A stretch of DNA of 64,000 nt from CAVUAT01 sp963848045 (GTDB lineage: Bacteria > Actinomycetota > Thermoleophilia > Solirubrobacterales > 70-9), in the NCBI GenBank assembly GCA_963848045.1, contig CAWKCC010000001.1, positions 62,001 through 126,000 on the forward strand, written 5' to 3'. Positions 35,398 through 44,441 of the stretch are shown one piece after another. The notes beneath the pieces are model-generated. The model searched no databases. It had not been told where the DNA came from and saw nothing but the letters and a program-made list of their open reading frames with translations. Both the position numbers and the translations under genes were made by a program. Position 1 is the first letter of the stretch; each line of letters starts with the position of its first letter.

Positions 35398-37350
35398 CTA
35401 GCCGACCAGCCTGAATCTGACCTTGGCCGTCGAGGTCTTGCCGAACTTGTCGGTTGCGGTGGCGGTGACCACGACCTTCCACCGGCCGCGCCTGCGGATC
35501 GCCCTCTTGATCTTCTTGCGCGCGGACCGCGAGAAGCTGAGCTTGATCTTGGTCTTGGTCTTGGCGGCAAGCGAGACCGTGGACCGGCGTACGTCCAGCG
35601 CCTTGGAGAGGGCCCGTGCCGCCTTCCCGCGCCCTCGGGTCTTCCCTCCCTTCACCCTGGCCTGGAGCGTCACCATCGCAGCCTTGTCGAGGGTCGCGGT
35701 GATCGCAGCCTTGCGGAGCTTCTGCTTCTTCTTCGCCCTCAGGCGCTGGGCCGGGCCGTTCTGCTTCTCCACACGGAACGCACCCCTCATGAAGGGATGC
35801 ACCCGGCAGAAGTACGTGTACGTGCCCGCGGGCAGGCCCGGCGGCGTGCTCCAGGTGTCGCGATCGGCGGCCGGGGCGTTCCCGACCCCGCCGTTGTTCC
35901 CGTTGAAGCCGAGCTCCCCCGAGTCGAATGTCACCGGCCCGTCGGCGACCGGGTATGCGACGCCGGTCGCCCCGGTACAGGGCTCCTTGCACGCCGTGAT
36001 CGTGTGGAAGGCGTTGACGCTCGGGACCGCGTCGTCGTTGCGGAAGGTGAGCGCCTGCCCGGGCTCGACCGTCGGCACGCTGGGGCCGGCGCTCGCATCC
36101 GTCCGATAGGCGAACGACTGGATGCCGATCGTGTTGTTGGGCGCGGGCGCGCTCGCGAGCGAAAACGGATCCGGGGCGCCGGTCGGCTCGCCCCCGTGAT
36201 TGTCGTTCTCGCTCAGGTGCCCGTGGGTCAGGACGCCGGCCTGCGAGGCGCTCGGATCGAGCGCGTCCACGCCGCCCACGTCGGTCCCGTCGTAGACGGC
36301 GACGGGCATGATCCCCATCACCTCGTACCAGTCGGCTCTCTGGGAGTCATAGGTCGCGTGCACGCTCACCTTGTCGCCTGCCTGGACCTTCACCCGCCAG
36401 GAGGCCGGCGTCGCGCCCATCGCGACGTCCCACGACACCGCTCCTGCCGGCTCGTAGTACTGGGCCTCCGACGTGAAGAGGTTGTTGGTCTGGCCGCCGC
36501 GTTTGGCTCGCAGCTCCGTATTGAGACCGCCGGGGTGCAGGTGCCCGGCGGTGGAGATCAGGGTCGCGTCCTGGCTCGGCGTCCAGGTCTGAGCGGACCC
36601 GAGACAACCGTGGCTCTCCGGGGCGCGCCCGAAGATCCCGCACGGTTTGGTGTCGGCCGCCGGCGCCTGATCGGGGAACGTGTAGCGGCCGTTCTGGCCC
36701 TGCCCCCGCAGGGCGTCGAAGACCGGGTAGAGGCTCGGGTTCCCGGCGACGTCCAGCCATTTCGTCTGCACCGGGCGAATCGAGGCGTAGTCAGGTGAGC
36801 TCGACGGCACGAAGTCCATCTCCCAGGCGACGTAGACCTGGGCCGGCTGCGCGACGAGGTCGTGCAGCATGTCGTTCAGGACCCAGTTGTCTCCGGGATG
36901 GCTCGGCCAGCCGAACCCGTCAGGAAGCTGCTGGATCGTCTTCTCCTCGCCGACGGCGAACTGCGGGCTGTTGTTCACGAGCCAGACGCCGTGGTGCAGG
37001 TGCAAGACGTCGACCCGGGGCACCGACCCGTCGGCGAGGATCAGCTCGGGGTCGAAGCGGGTGATGAAGCCATCCTCCTGGGGCCAGAGCTTGGTCGCGT
37101 TGGCATCGATCGCCTGACGGAGCCGGATCACGTTCTGGCCCGGGCTGATCGTGATCGGCCCGTAGCAGTAGGTCAGGTGCTGGACGCCCTGGTAGTCGAC
37201 GTGAGCTATGGCGTCGGGCTTCTCGGCGATCGACGGGCACTGGCCGTTCACTCCCGCGCTCGCGCCGGACGGGACCAAGAGCAGCATCGCGAGTGCCCAG
37301 CCGAATACGGCCAGCCAGATGCGAACCCCATGACGAACTGCAGCGTCCAT
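35398..37350 (-). CDS. Secreted two-domain copper protein (PHM-like N-terminus, cupredoxin C-terminus)
   Basis: 650 aa from ATG 37350; signal peptide 1-32. The N-terminal 350 residues have HLHHGVWL (H117, H119, H120), GHLHPGG (H270, H272) and a later VMGIMPV (M345/M348). These resemble the HH, HxH and Met copper ligands of peptidylglycine-type monooxygenases. Residues about 430-540 are a cupredoxin, with AFHTITAC and FCRVHPFMRG. The end is a basic repeat region like that of its partner. I infer a copper-dependent oxidative enzyme or copper-binding surface protein; substrate unknown. Confidence 0.6.
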   Translation of the reverse strand: MDAAVRHGVRIWLAVFGWALAMLLLVPSGASAGVNGQCPSIAEKPDAIAHVDYQGVQHLTYCYGPITISPGQNVIRLRQAIDANATKLWPQEDGFITRFDPELILADGSVPRVDVLHLHHGVWLVNNSPQFAVGEEKTIQQLPDGFGWPSHPGDNWVLNDMLHDLVAQPAQVYVAWEMDFVPSSSPDYASIRPVQTKWLDVAGNPSLYPVFDALRGQGQNGRYTFPDQAPAADTKPCGIFGRAPESHGCLGSAQTWTPSQDATLISTAGHLHPGGLNTELRAKRGGQTNNLFTSEAQYYEPAGAVSWDVAMGATPASWRVKVQAGDKVSVHATYDSQRADWYEVMGIMPVAVYDGTDVGGVDALDPSASQAGVLTHGHLSENDNHGGEPTGAPDPFSLASAPAPNNTIGIQSFAYRTDASAGPSVPTVEPGQALTFRNDDAVPSVNAFHTITACKEPCTGATGVAYPVADGPVTFDSGELGFNGNNGGVGNAPAADRDTWSTPPGLPAGTYTYFCRVHPFMRGAFRVEKQNGPAQRLRAKKKQKLRKAAITATLDKAAMVTLQARVKGGKTRGRGKAARALSKALDVRRSTVSLAAKTKTKIKLSFSRSARKKIKRAIRRRGRWKVVVTATATDKFGKTSTAKVRFRLVG

Positions 37351-37532
37351 GCCCAACTCCCTCTCCGGGGAGCCAACCTACCACCTGGAGTCGACCAGGG
37401 CACGCCACTGCATTCGAAAGCCCCGGAGGTCCGGGCCGGCCCCAGGGCGATGTGATCTCGGATCGGACTCCCGCGCCGGGCGACGGTCGGGCATCGCAGA
37501 ATTGCTGCCTAGTCTCTCGACAGTAGAGCTCT

Positions 37533-37552
37533 TGGTACCCCACTGGTACCCC
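37533..37552. repeat. Short tandem direct repeat
   Basis: TGGTACCCC occurs twice, 11 nt apart, within 200 bp of the initiator tRNA. It is not obviously an attachment site, since no integrase gene is near. The rest of the 37351-37584 stretch shows nothing I can call. Confidence 0.35.
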
Positions 37553-37584
37553 GAGCACCCAGCGGAAATGCTCCCAGACAGGAG

Positions 37585-37608
37585 AAAGGGCCGCATTAGC
37601 GGCCCTTT
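37585..37608 (-). terminator. Intrinsic terminator of tRNA-fMet
   Basis: AAAGGGCCGC and GCGGCCCTTT form a perfect 10-bp stem around ATTA, 8 bp beyond the 3' end of the tRNA on the minus strand, followed by a short T-rich stretch. Confidence 0.8.
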
Positions 37609-37615
37609 CGTGAGG

Positions 37616-37689
<74 letters not shown>

Positions 37690-37699
37690 GCGTGAGCCG

Positions 37700-37705
37700 A
37701 TTTTA
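37700..37705 (-). promoter_or_regulatory. -10 box TAAAAT of tRNA-fMet
   Basis: TAAAAT on the minus strand, 10 nt before the mature 5' end of the tRNA. Confidence 0.5.
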
Positions 37706-37801
37706 GCGCGACCGCGAGGGGTTGAGAAGGGGGTCCTGGGGGAGAGAATCAGGAGTCGGGACCTCGGAAGATTCGATGCCCCCAAGGGAGCACGGCACCG
37801 C

Positions 37802-37807
37802 TAGAGT
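37802..37807 (+). promoter_or_regulatory. Leaderless -10 box TAGAGT for ppx
   Basis: TAGAGT ends 7 nt before GTG 37815. An in-frame ATG lies upstream at 37722, but the box would then be inside the gene. Confidence 0.6.
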
Positions 37808-37814
37808 GCCCCGC

Positions 37815-38771
37815 GTGCTCGGGGAGAGACCGCCCACCGATGACGCTGCGATCAGGGTCGCCGTGATCGACATCGGCACCAACTCGACGCGCCTGCTGAT
37901 CGCGGACGTCGAGGACTCGGTGGTTCGCGAGGTCGAGCGGCGGACGACGGTGACCAACCTCGGCCGAGGCGTCGGCCTGACCAACACGCTCTGCACCGAC
38001 ACCGTCGACGGCGTCTGCGAGGTGATCGCCGACTACAAGGCCTGCTACGAGGAGCTGGGCGCCGAACGGCTGCTGGCGATCGCCACCAGCGCCGTGCGCG
38101 ACGCCCGCAACGGCGACGCCTTCATCGCCGAGCTGCGCGAGCGCTTCGGGCTCGACGCGCGCCTGCTGAGCGGCGAGGAGGAGGCCCACCTCACCTACCT
38201 CGGCGCGACCGCGCAGCGGCCGGCCGACGGCTCCAAGACCCTTGTCTTCGACATCGGCGGCGGCTCGACCGAGCTGATCGTCGGCGACGGCGCCGAGGTC
38301 GAGTTCCACGCCTCGCTGCAGGCCGGCACGATCCGCCACTCCGAGCGCCATCTCACCTCCGACCCGCCCGACCCGCACGAGCTCGAGAATCTCGCCACCG
38401 ACGTGCTGCACCTGATCGAGGGCGCCGTCGCCGGGGAGAAGCCACGCGCGGCGCGTGCGATCGCGGTGGCCGGGACGCCGACCAGCCTCGCGGCGATCGA
38501 CCAGGAGCTCGAGCCATACGACCCCTCGCGAGTGCAGGGCTACCGGCTCGGCCTGCTGCGGATCCAGCGGATGCTCTCGCGCCTCTCGGCGATGCCCCTG
38601 GCCGAGCGCCTGCGGGTCCCCGGGTTGCAACCGGGCCGCGCGCCGACGATCGTCGCGGGCGCCGTGATCCTGGTGCAGGTGATGCGCGCCTACGGCCTCG
38701 ACGAGGTCGAGGTCTCCGAGCGGGACATCCTGCACGGCTCGGCTCTCTCGGCCGCGCTCGCCCCGGCCTGA
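37815..38771 (+). CDS. ppx: Exopolyphosphatase / guanosine pentaphosphatase
   Basis: 318 aa from GTG 37815. ASKHA phosphatase fold: VAVIDIGTNSTRLLIADVE (phosphate 1 loop), ATSAVRDARNGDAF, SGEEEAHLTYLGA (catalytic Glu region) and FDIGGGSTELIVGDG (phosphate 2). The length matches the short actinobacterial Ppx (about 310-345 aa), which lacks the C-terminal HD domain. It removes terminal phosphates from polyphosphate and possibly pppGpp. The MMPL gene converges, 22 bp away. Confidence 0.92.
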   Translation: MLGERPPTDDAAIRVAVIDIGTNSTRLLIADVEDSVVREVERRTTVTNLGRGVGLTNTLCTDTVDGVCEVIADYKACYEELGAERLLAIATSAVRDARNGDAFIAELRERFGLDARLLSGEEEAHLTYLGATAQRPADGSKTLVFDIGGGSTELIVGDGAEVEFHASLQAGTIRHSERHLTSDPPDPHELENLATDVLHLIEGAVAGEKPRAARAIAVAGTPTSLAAIDQELEPYDPSRVQGYRLGLLRIQRMLSRLSAMPLAERLRVPGLQPGRAPTIVAGAVILVQVMRAYGLDEVEVSERDILHGSALSAALAPA

Positions 38772-38792
38772 GCCCCGACGGTCTTCCTGCGC

Positions 38793-40970
38793 TCAGGCGT
38801 TGATCGCCGCGGGAGGAGCCTCGCCCCGTGGGTCCTCGGGCGCCGCGCCGCGCTCAGCGCCATCCCCGTGCCCGAAGTGGACGTCGGGCATCACGCGGTC
38901 GAGCCAGGGGGGCAGGTACCAGGCCGCGTCGCCTGCGAGTCGCAGGAACACCGGCAGCAGCAGCAGCCGCACCAGGAAGGTGTCAAGCAGCACCGCGACG
39001 CCCAGGATCACGCCCATCTCCTTGGGCGGCAGCGGACCCGAGAGGGCGAAGGTGAAGAAGACCGCCACCATCACAGCGCCGGCCGCGAGGATGACGCGGC
39101 CCGAGTGGGCGAGGCCGCCGACCATCGCGGCCTTGGCGTCGCCGCTCTCCTCCCAGTGCTCCCTGGCGGAGGAGAGCAGGAAGACCGTGTAGTCCATCGC
39201 GATCGCGAAGATCATCGCGAAGAAGAAGACCGGCCCCCAGGCGTCGAGGAACCCCTGCGACTCGAAGCCGAGCAGCCCCGAGAGGTGGCCGTCCTGGAAG
39301 ATCAGGGTGGCGACGCCGAAGGCGGCGCCGGTCGCGAGCAGGTTGGCGAGCACGCCCATCGCGGCGATCAGCGGCGCCTGGAAGGCGACCAGCAACAGCA
39401 GGAAGCCGAGCGCGAGCACGACGCCGATCACGAGCGGGGTCTTGGCCGCAAGCGCCTGCTCGAGGTCGTGGTTCTCGGCCGCGGGGCCGCCGACCAGCAC
39501 CGCGGAGGGCAGCTCGTCGCGCACCCGGTCCACAGTCTCGCCGAGCGCCGGGCTCGAGGGATCGACGGCGGGCACGGCGGCGATCAGCGCGAGCCCGTCG
39601 GCGCCGGGCTGCGGCGGAGAGACGGCTGCCAAGCCCGGGTCGGCGCCGAGCGCGGCGGCAGCGGCAGCGGTCTGGTCGCCGGGAGCGACCACCTGGAGGG
39701 TTCCCGGCGCGCCGGGACCGAAGGCCGCCTGGATCTGCTCGTAGCCCTGGCGAGAGCCGTCCTGCTCTGGCACGACCTTGATCGAGGGCATGCCGGTGTC
39801 GAGGCGCAGCACGGGCAAGGAGAGGCCGACCAGCGCCACCAGCGCGATGCCGCCGAACAAGAAGGGCCGCCGCCACAGCGTCTCGCCCCAGCGGGCGAAG
39901 CGAGCCGAGCGGTGCTCGCCGCTGTGGACCCACGGCAGGCCGAGCCTGTCAACGCGGGGCCCGAGCTTGGCAAGCACGGCGGGCAGCAGGGTCAGCGTCG
40001 CGGCAAGCACGAAGACGACCGAGACCATGATCCCGAGCGACATCGAGCGGAAGGCGGGGCTCGGAACCAGCATCACGGCCGACAGTGAGATCAACACCGT
40101 GACGCCCGAGAAGAGCACGGCCTTTCCCGCGGTGTCCATGGTCCTCGCCACCGCGTCGGCCGGCCTGACGCGCTGGCCGAAGAGGGCGTTCCGGTAGCGC
40201 ATGACGATGAACAGCGCGTAGTCGATGCCCAGCGCCAGTGCGAACATCAACGCGAAGTTGAGGGCCCAGATCGAGATCGGCGAGATCATGGTGCCCAGGT
40301 AGAGCACCCCCGCCGAAGCCACCAGCCCGAGAATGGTCAGCATCAGCGGCAGGCCGGCAGCGACGAGCGAGCCGAAGGCGAGCACCAGAATCGCGAGCGT
40401 CACCGGCCAGGAGATCAGCTCGGAGCGCAGCATCGCCTCCTTGTTGGCCTCGTTGAAGTCCGACCACATGCCTGGCGCGCCCGTGAGGTTGACGTCGACG
40501 CCGTCGGCGCCGGTGGCGGCGAGCTCGCCCTTGAGGCGACCCGCCGCCTCGACCATCTCGTTCGGGTTGCGCGCGGCGCCCGCCTGGATCAGCACGGTGC
40601 GTCCGTCGGGCGAGATCGAGCTGCCCGGGGCGGGGCGGGAGACGACGGCGACGGCCTCATCAGAGGCGAGCAGGGCGCGGGAGCGTTCCACGGTCCGCGC
40701 GAAGGCCGGGTCCGAGCTGGTGAGCTGATCGGAGTGGACGGCGACCTGGATCGCATAGCCGCCGTTGCCGTCGAGGCTGCGGTCGATCGCCTCGCGGGCC
40801 TGCACCGACTCCGAGCCGTTGGCCTGCCAGCCGGCGCCGGAGAGGGCGTGCTCGACGCGGGGCGCCAGCACCCCCAGCCCCAGGGCCAGCACCACCCAGG
40901 CGCCGAAGACCCAGCGCTGGTTGGTGGCCGCGAAGCGGCCGAGGCGCCCGATCGGCCCGAGGTCGCTCAC
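38793..40970 (-). CDS. MMPL-family RND transporter
   Basis: 725 aa from GTG 40970. About 12 membrane helices in two halves: helix 1 near 18-36, 2-6 at about 165-345, 7 near 375, and 8-12 at about 535-705. Two extracytoplasmic domains contain GxxxAxxA-type turns. MRYRNALFGQRVRPADAVART and FAIAMDYTVFLLSSAREHW are conserved MMPL cytoplasmic-edge motifs. The GTG overlaps the stop of the preceding small gene (GTGA), so translation is coupled. It is probably an exporter of lipids or drugs, under the adjacent ArsR repressor. Confidence 0.9.
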   Translation of the reverse strand: MSDLGPIGRLGRFAATNQRWVFGAWVVLALGLGVLAPRVEHALSGAGWQANGSESVQAREAIDRSLDGNGGYAIQVAVHSDQLTSSDPAFARTVERSRALLASDEAVAVVSRPAPGSSISPDGRTVLIQAGAARNPNEMVEAAGRLKGELAATGADGVDVNLTGAPGMWSDFNEANKEAMLRSELISWPVTLAILVLAFGSLVAAGLPLMLTILGLVASAGVLYLGTMISPISIWALNFALMFALALGIDYALFIVMRYRNALFGQRVRPADAVARTMDTAGKAVLFSGVTVLISLSAVMLVPSPAFRSMSLGIMVSVVFVLAATLTLLPAVLAKLGPRVDRLGLPWVHSGEHRSARFARWGETLWRRPFLFGGIALVALVGLSLPVLRLDTGMPSIKVVPEQDGSRQGYEQIQAAFGPGAPGTLQVVAPGDQTAAAAAALGADPGLAAVSPPQPGADGLALIAAVPAVDPSSPALGETVDRVRDELPSAVLVGGPAAENHDLEQALAAKTPLVIGVVLALGFLLLLVAFQAPLIAAMGVLANLLATGAAFGVATLIFQDGHLSGLLGFESQGFLDAWGPVFFFAMIFAIAMDYTVFLLSSAREHWEESGDAKAAMVGGLAHSGRVILAAGAVMVAVFFTFALSGPLPPKEMGVILGVAVLLDTFLVRLLLLPVFLRLAGDAAWYLPPWLDRVMPDVHFGHGDGAERGAAPEDPRGEAPPAAINA

Positions 40971-41224
40971 CGCTCGCCAGCGCCCCTGAGGCCGGCGTAG
41001 CGGCGAAGCAGCCACGAGCTGGGGCAGTTGCCGAAGCGCACGAAGGCAAGCTCGTTGATGCCGACGAAGACGGTGAGCAACAGGAACCAGGGGCTGACGA
41101 GGACGGCCAGCAGGGCACTGAGTAGGGTCATCGCCCCGGCGAGCCCGAACAGAACCCGTTCGAGCGGCCAGGCGCTGGGCCGATCGGCGCTGCGGGTGAC
41201 GGCGGTGTGCGTGACTGAGCTCAT
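40967..41224 (-). CDS. Small DUF2892-like membrane protein
   Basis: 85 aa from ATG 41224. Two hydrophobic helices at about 24-41 and 44-60, then GINELAFVRFGNCPSSWLLRR, typical of the two-helix DUF2892/YgaP-like group. It is the first gene of the operon with the MMPL exporter and overlaps its start by 4 bp. It may be an accessory subunit of the exporter, or simply co-regulated with it. Confidence 0.75.
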   Translation of the reverse strand: MSSVTHTAVTRSADRPSAWPLERVLFGLAGAMTLLSALLAVLVSPWFLLLTVFVGINELAFVRFGNCPSSWLLRRYAGLRGAGER

Positions 41225-41260
41225 GGCTATTCTCCTTCGCAGACTGTCGGAACACAGTAG

Positions 41261-41278
41261 CACAACTTGAAAGTTGTG
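41261..41278. promoter_or_regulatory. Palindromic operator between MMPL operon and arsR-type gene
   Basis: CACAACTT and AAGTTGTG form perfect 8-bp arms around GA. It lies 37 bp from the small-membrane-protein start and 29 bp from the repressor start, and it is AT-richer than its surroundings. An ArsR dimer site that controls both directions is likely. Confidence 0.65.
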
Positions 41279-41306
41279 GAGTGGTGCTGCACCTGAGGCC
41301 CAGGGA

Positions 41307-41651
41307 ATGGCAACCAAGCTGAACGAACAGAACGCCGAGCTGATCGCCCGCCGCTTCCGCGCGCTCTCGGACCCCACGCGGCTGCGGATCCTCAACCACC
41401 TGCGCGATTCCGCCGAGGCCTCCGTCGGCGAGCTGACCGAGGCCCTGGGCGGCTCGCAGCAGAACATCTCCAAGCACCTCTCCTCTCTGCTGGCCGAGGG
41501 CTTCGTCTCGCGCCGCAAGCAGGGAACCAGCTCGCTCTACCGGATCTCGGACCCCGGCGTGCTCGAGCTCTGCGACCGCGTCTGCGCCGGCATCGAGACC
41601 CAGCTCGCGCAGCTCGAGGCCATGATCGGCGGCGCGGGCGCTCGCGGCTAG
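41307..41651 (+). CDS. ArsR-family transcriptional repressor
   Basis: 114 aa from ATG 41307 (CCAGGGA upstream). Winged helix: RFRALSDPTRLRILNHLRD, SVGELTEALGGSQQNISKHL (recognition helix) and RRKQGTSSLYRISDP. There is no metal-binding CxC in helix 3, so the signal is probably not arsenic or cadmium. C-terminal Cys residues (CDRVC) could sense an oxidant or metal. It probably represses itself and the divergent MMPL operon. Confidence 0.9.
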   Translation: MATKLNEQNAELIARRFRALSDPTRLRILNHLRDSAEASVGELTEALGGSQQNISKHLSSLLAEGFVSRRKQGTSSLYRISDPGVLELCDRVCAGIETQLAQLEAMIGGAGARG

Positions 41652-41826
41652 GCGTCCGGAGGCCCTGCCCGAGGCCTTGCCACCAGCCGCACCCGGTGGT
41701 GCCTTTGCTGCTAGCGTGATGGTCGTTAGGCCGGAAGAGATACCCGGCAAAGTTGTGCCAAGCGCCCGCAGTCGTTGCATATCGCATCCTCCGCGTTCGC
41801 AGTGCACATAAGTTGGAGGTAGCGAA

Positions 41827-42030
41827 ATGCCTACCGGTACCGTTAAGTGGTTCAGCGACGACAAGGGCTATGGCTTCATCACGCCCGACGACGGCTCCGC
41901 CGACGTCTTCGTCCATCACAGCTCGATCGAGGGTGAGGGCTTCAAGACCCTCGCCGAGAACGCCAAGGTCGAGTACGAGACCGAGGACGGCCCCAAGGGC
42001 CCCGCGGCCACGGGTGTGAAGACGGTCTAA
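41827..42030 (+). CDS. Cold-shock protein (CspA family)
   Basis: 67 aa. TGTVKWFSDDKGYGFITPDDG and DVFVHHSSIEGEGF carry RNP1 (KGYGFI) and RNP2 (VFVHH). It is an RNA chaperone of the cold-shock-domain fold. A strong GTTGGAGGTAG lies before the ATG. The 175-bp leader contains several short inverted stretches and could act as a temperature-responsive 5' UTR, as in other csp genes, but I cannot show that. An intrinsic terminator follows. Confidence 0.95.
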   Translation: MPTGTVKWFSDDKGYGFITPDDGSADVFVHHSSIEGEGFKTLAENAKVEYETEDGPKGPAATGVKTV

Positions 42031-42055
42031 CCGTCACGACCACTTTGGCTTGACG

Positions 42056-42085
42056 AAGAGGCCCTCTCCGGAGGGCCTCTTCTTT
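42056..42085 (+). terminator. Intrinsic terminator after the cold-shock gene
   Basis: AAGAGGCCCTC and GAGGGCCTCTT form an 11-bp perfect stem around TCCG, followed by CTTT. It separates the csp gene from typA. Confidence 0.85.
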
Positions 42086-42149
42086 GCTCGCACGCCCTCT
42101 TTGCTCGGACGTCCCTGCTCCAATTGGATCCCGCCACCGCCCCCACCCC

Positions 42150-44015
42150 ATGACCACAGCCCATCGAGAAGACCTCCGCAACATCGCGATCATCGCCCAC
42201 GTCGACCACGGCAAGACGACGCTGGTCGACGCGATGCTCTGGCAGTCGGGAGCCTTTCGCGCCGGCAGTGACGTCGCTGAGCGGGTCATGGACTCGATGG
42301 ACCTCGAGCGCGAGAAGGGGATCACGATCCTCGCCAAGAACACGGCGATCCGCTTCGGCGACGTCAAGTTCAACATCATCGACACCCCCGGCCACGCGGA
42401 CTTCGGCGGCGAGGTCGAGCGCGGGCTGACCATGGTCGACGGGGTGCTGCTGCTGGTCGACGCCTCCGAGGGACCGCTGCCCCAAACCCGCTTCGTGCTG
42501 CGCAAGGCGCTCGAGGCGCGGTTACCGGTGATCCTGGTCGTCAACAAGGTGGATCGCCCGGACGCCCGCACGGCCGAGGTCGTCGACGAGGTCTACGAGC
42601 TCTTCCTCGACCTCGACGCGGACGAGGACCAGATCGAGTTCCCGATCATCTACACCAACGCCAGGGCGGGCTGGGCGTCGCTGACGGCGGGTGAGCAGGG
42701 CACCGACCTCGCGCCCCTGCGCGAGGTGATCGTCGAGGCGATCCCGGCACCGAGCTACGACCCCGAGGCGCCCCTGCAGGCTCACGTCACCAACCTGGAC
42801 GCCTCGCCGTACGTCGGCAGGCTCGCGCTGTGCCGGGTGCGTAACGGGACGATCCGCAACGGCCAGCAGATCGCCTGGTGTCGCGCCGATGGAGAGATCG
42901 AGCGGGCCACGGTCTCCGAGCTCTACGTGACCGAGGCGCTCGACCGCGTCCCGGCCGAGCAGGCCGGCCCCGGAGAGATCATCGCCGTCGCCGGAATCGA
43001 GGAGGTGACGATCGGCGAGACGCTCGCCGACCCCGACGACCCCCGCCCGCTGCCGGTGATCTCGGTCGACGAGCCCTCGCTCTCGATCCTGGTGGGCATC
43101 AACACCGCCCCCATGGCCGGGCAGGAGGGCTCGAAGCTGACCGCCAGCCAGATCAAGAGCCGACTCGACGAGGAGCTGGTCGGCAACGTCTCGATCCGCG
43201 TCCGCGACACCCAGCGCCCCGACGCCTGGGAGGTCGAGGGCCGCGGCGAGCTGCAGCTCGTCGTGCTGCTGGAGATGATGCGCCGCGAGGGGTTCGAGCT
43301 GACCGCCGGCCAGCCGCAGGTGCTGACCCGCGTCATCGACGGCGAGACATGCGAGCCCGTCGAGCGCCTGGCGATCGATGTGCCCGAGGAGTACGTCGGC
43401 ACCGTGACCCAGGCCCTCGCCGTCCGCAAGGGCCGAATGGAGCAGATGGTCAACCACTCGACCGGCTGGGTCCGGCTCGAGTACCTGGTGCCGGCGCGGG
43501 GCCTGATCGGGTTCCGCACCGAGTTGCTGACCGAGACGCGCGGCACGGGCCTGATGCACCACGTCTTCGACCGCTGGGAGCCCTGGGCGGGCGAGCTGAG
43601 GACACGCCCGACCGGATCCCTGGTGGCCGACAGGCGCGGCAGGACCGCGGGCTTCGCCCTGTTCGCCCTGCAGGAGCGGGGAACGCTGTTCGTGGGCCCC
43701 GGTGAGGAGGTCTACGAGGGCATGATCGTCGGCGAGAACGCCCGGTCGGAGGACATCGACGTCAACGCGATCCGCGAGAAGCAGCAGACCAACGTGCGCG
43801 CGGCGGCGGCCGATCAGACCGTGCGGCTGGTCCCGGCGAAGCGGCTCTCGCTCGAGGAGGCCCTCGAGCACGTCCGCGAGGACGAGTGCGTCGAGATCAC
43901 GCCCCAGAGCCTGCGGCTGCGCAAGACCGCCCTCGACCAGGTGGACCGCGTCAAGGCGGCCCGCAGGGTGAGGCGGGCGGAGCGCGAGGCGGCCGCGGGG
44001 CCGCCCACCTCCTAG
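42150..44015 (+). CDS. typA: Ribosome-associated GTPase TypA/BipA
   Basis: 621 aa from ATG 42150. Translation-factor GTPase: IAHVDHGKTTL (G1), GITILAKN (G2), DTPGHADF (G3), NKVD (G4). Domains II and III and the TypA-specific C-terminus follow (RGLIGFRTELLTETRGTG, EDIDVNAIREKQQTNVRAA). It helps large-subunit assembly and growth in the cold, and so fits next to the cold-shock gene and DEAD-box helicase. The stop codon is shared (CTAG) with the convergent zinc-ribbon gene. Confidence 0.95.
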   Translation: MTTAHREDLRNIAIIAHVDHGKTTLVDAMLWQSGAFRAGSDVAERVMDSMDLEREKGITILAKNTAIRFGDVKFNIIDTPGHADFGGEVERGLTMVDGVLLLVDASEGPLPQTRFVLRKALEARLPVILVVNKVDRPDARTAEVVDEVYELFLDLDADEDQIEFPIIYTNARAGWASLTAGEQGTDLAPLREVIVEAIPAPSYDPEAPLQAHVTNLDASPYVGRLALCRVRNGTIRNGQQIAWCRADGEIERATVSELYVTEALDRVPAEQAGPGEIIAVAGIEEVTIGETLADPDDPRPLPVISVDEPSLSILVGINTAPMAGQEGSKLTASQIKSRLDEELVGNVSIRVRDTQRPDAWEVEGRGELQLVVLLEMMRREGFELTAGQPQVLTRVIDGETCEPVERLAIDVPEEYVGTVTQALAVRKGRMEQMVNHSTGWVRLEYLVPARGLIGFRTELLTETRGTGLMHHVFDRWEPWAGELRTRPTGSLVADRRGRTAGFALFALQERGTLFVGPGEEVYEGMIVGENARSEDIDVNAIREKQQTNVRAAAADQTVRLVPAKRLSLEEALEHVREDECVEITPQSLRLRKTALDQVDRVKAARRVRRAEREAAAGPPTS

Positions 44016-44383
44016 TTCAGCTTCGAGGCGGGCTTGAGGCCCAGCTCGCCACGCGCCTTGCGCACGGCGGGGGTCGAGGTGCGGCAGGCCTTGGCGATGT
44101 GGTTGTCGGGTCGGGTGGGGTCGCGCGTCAGCTCGAACACGAGCCGTGCCCTGGAGCTGAGCTGCTGGCGCTCCTGGGCGGGAGCGTCCGCTGAGAGGTG
44201 GGCGACACCGGCCTCGGCGGCGCGCTCGCGCCGGCAGGAGAGGCAGTAGAGCTTTCCGCGCTCCTTCGACCAGCTCGCCGGCATCTGGGGGTCCTGGGCG
44301 TCGGGCATGAAGGTGATCGTCATCTCGCAGCGATCACAGGTCCAGGCCTCGGTCACGGTTTGCTGTGTCAAGTTCGGTTCCAC
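44012..44383 (-). CDS. Zinc-ribbon/helix protein, paralogue of the gene at 45.9 kb
   Basis: 123 aa from GTG 44383; TTG 44371, with AAAGGTGG 8 nt upstream, is at least as likely. CDRCEMTITFMPDAQ and CLSCRRERA form a zinc ribbon; the distance between the two CxxC pairs is 32 residues. The C-terminal part, LVFELTRDPTRPDNHIAKACRTS, resembles a small helix-turn-helix. The stop lies on the CTAG shared with typA. It lies downstream of the helicase on the same strand, 58 bp away, and is probably co-transcribed. Function unknown; RNA or DNA binding is plausible. Confidence 0.75.
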   Translation of the reverse strand: MEPNLTQQTVTEAWTCDRCEMTITFMPDAQDPQMPASWSKERGKLYCLSCRRERAAEAGVAHLSADAPAQERQQLSSRARLVFELTRDPTRPDNHIAKACRTSTPAVRKARGELGLKPASKLN

Positions 44384-44441
44384 CTTTCCTGTTTCGATTG
44401 CGGGGTCGCCGCCCGAGACGGCCGCGACCCCGCGTGTGTTC

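Noticed and set aside
37351..37615. Integration site next to the initiator tRNA
   Set aside because: There is a short tandem repeat but no integrase, no repeated tRNA end and no foreign gene cluster nearby.
38793..41864. A 1023-codon minus-strand frame taken as one gene
   Set aside because: The MMPL protein begins at GTG 40970. The upstream part overlaps the small DUF2892-like gene and the ArsR gene on the other strand, and is low-complexity.
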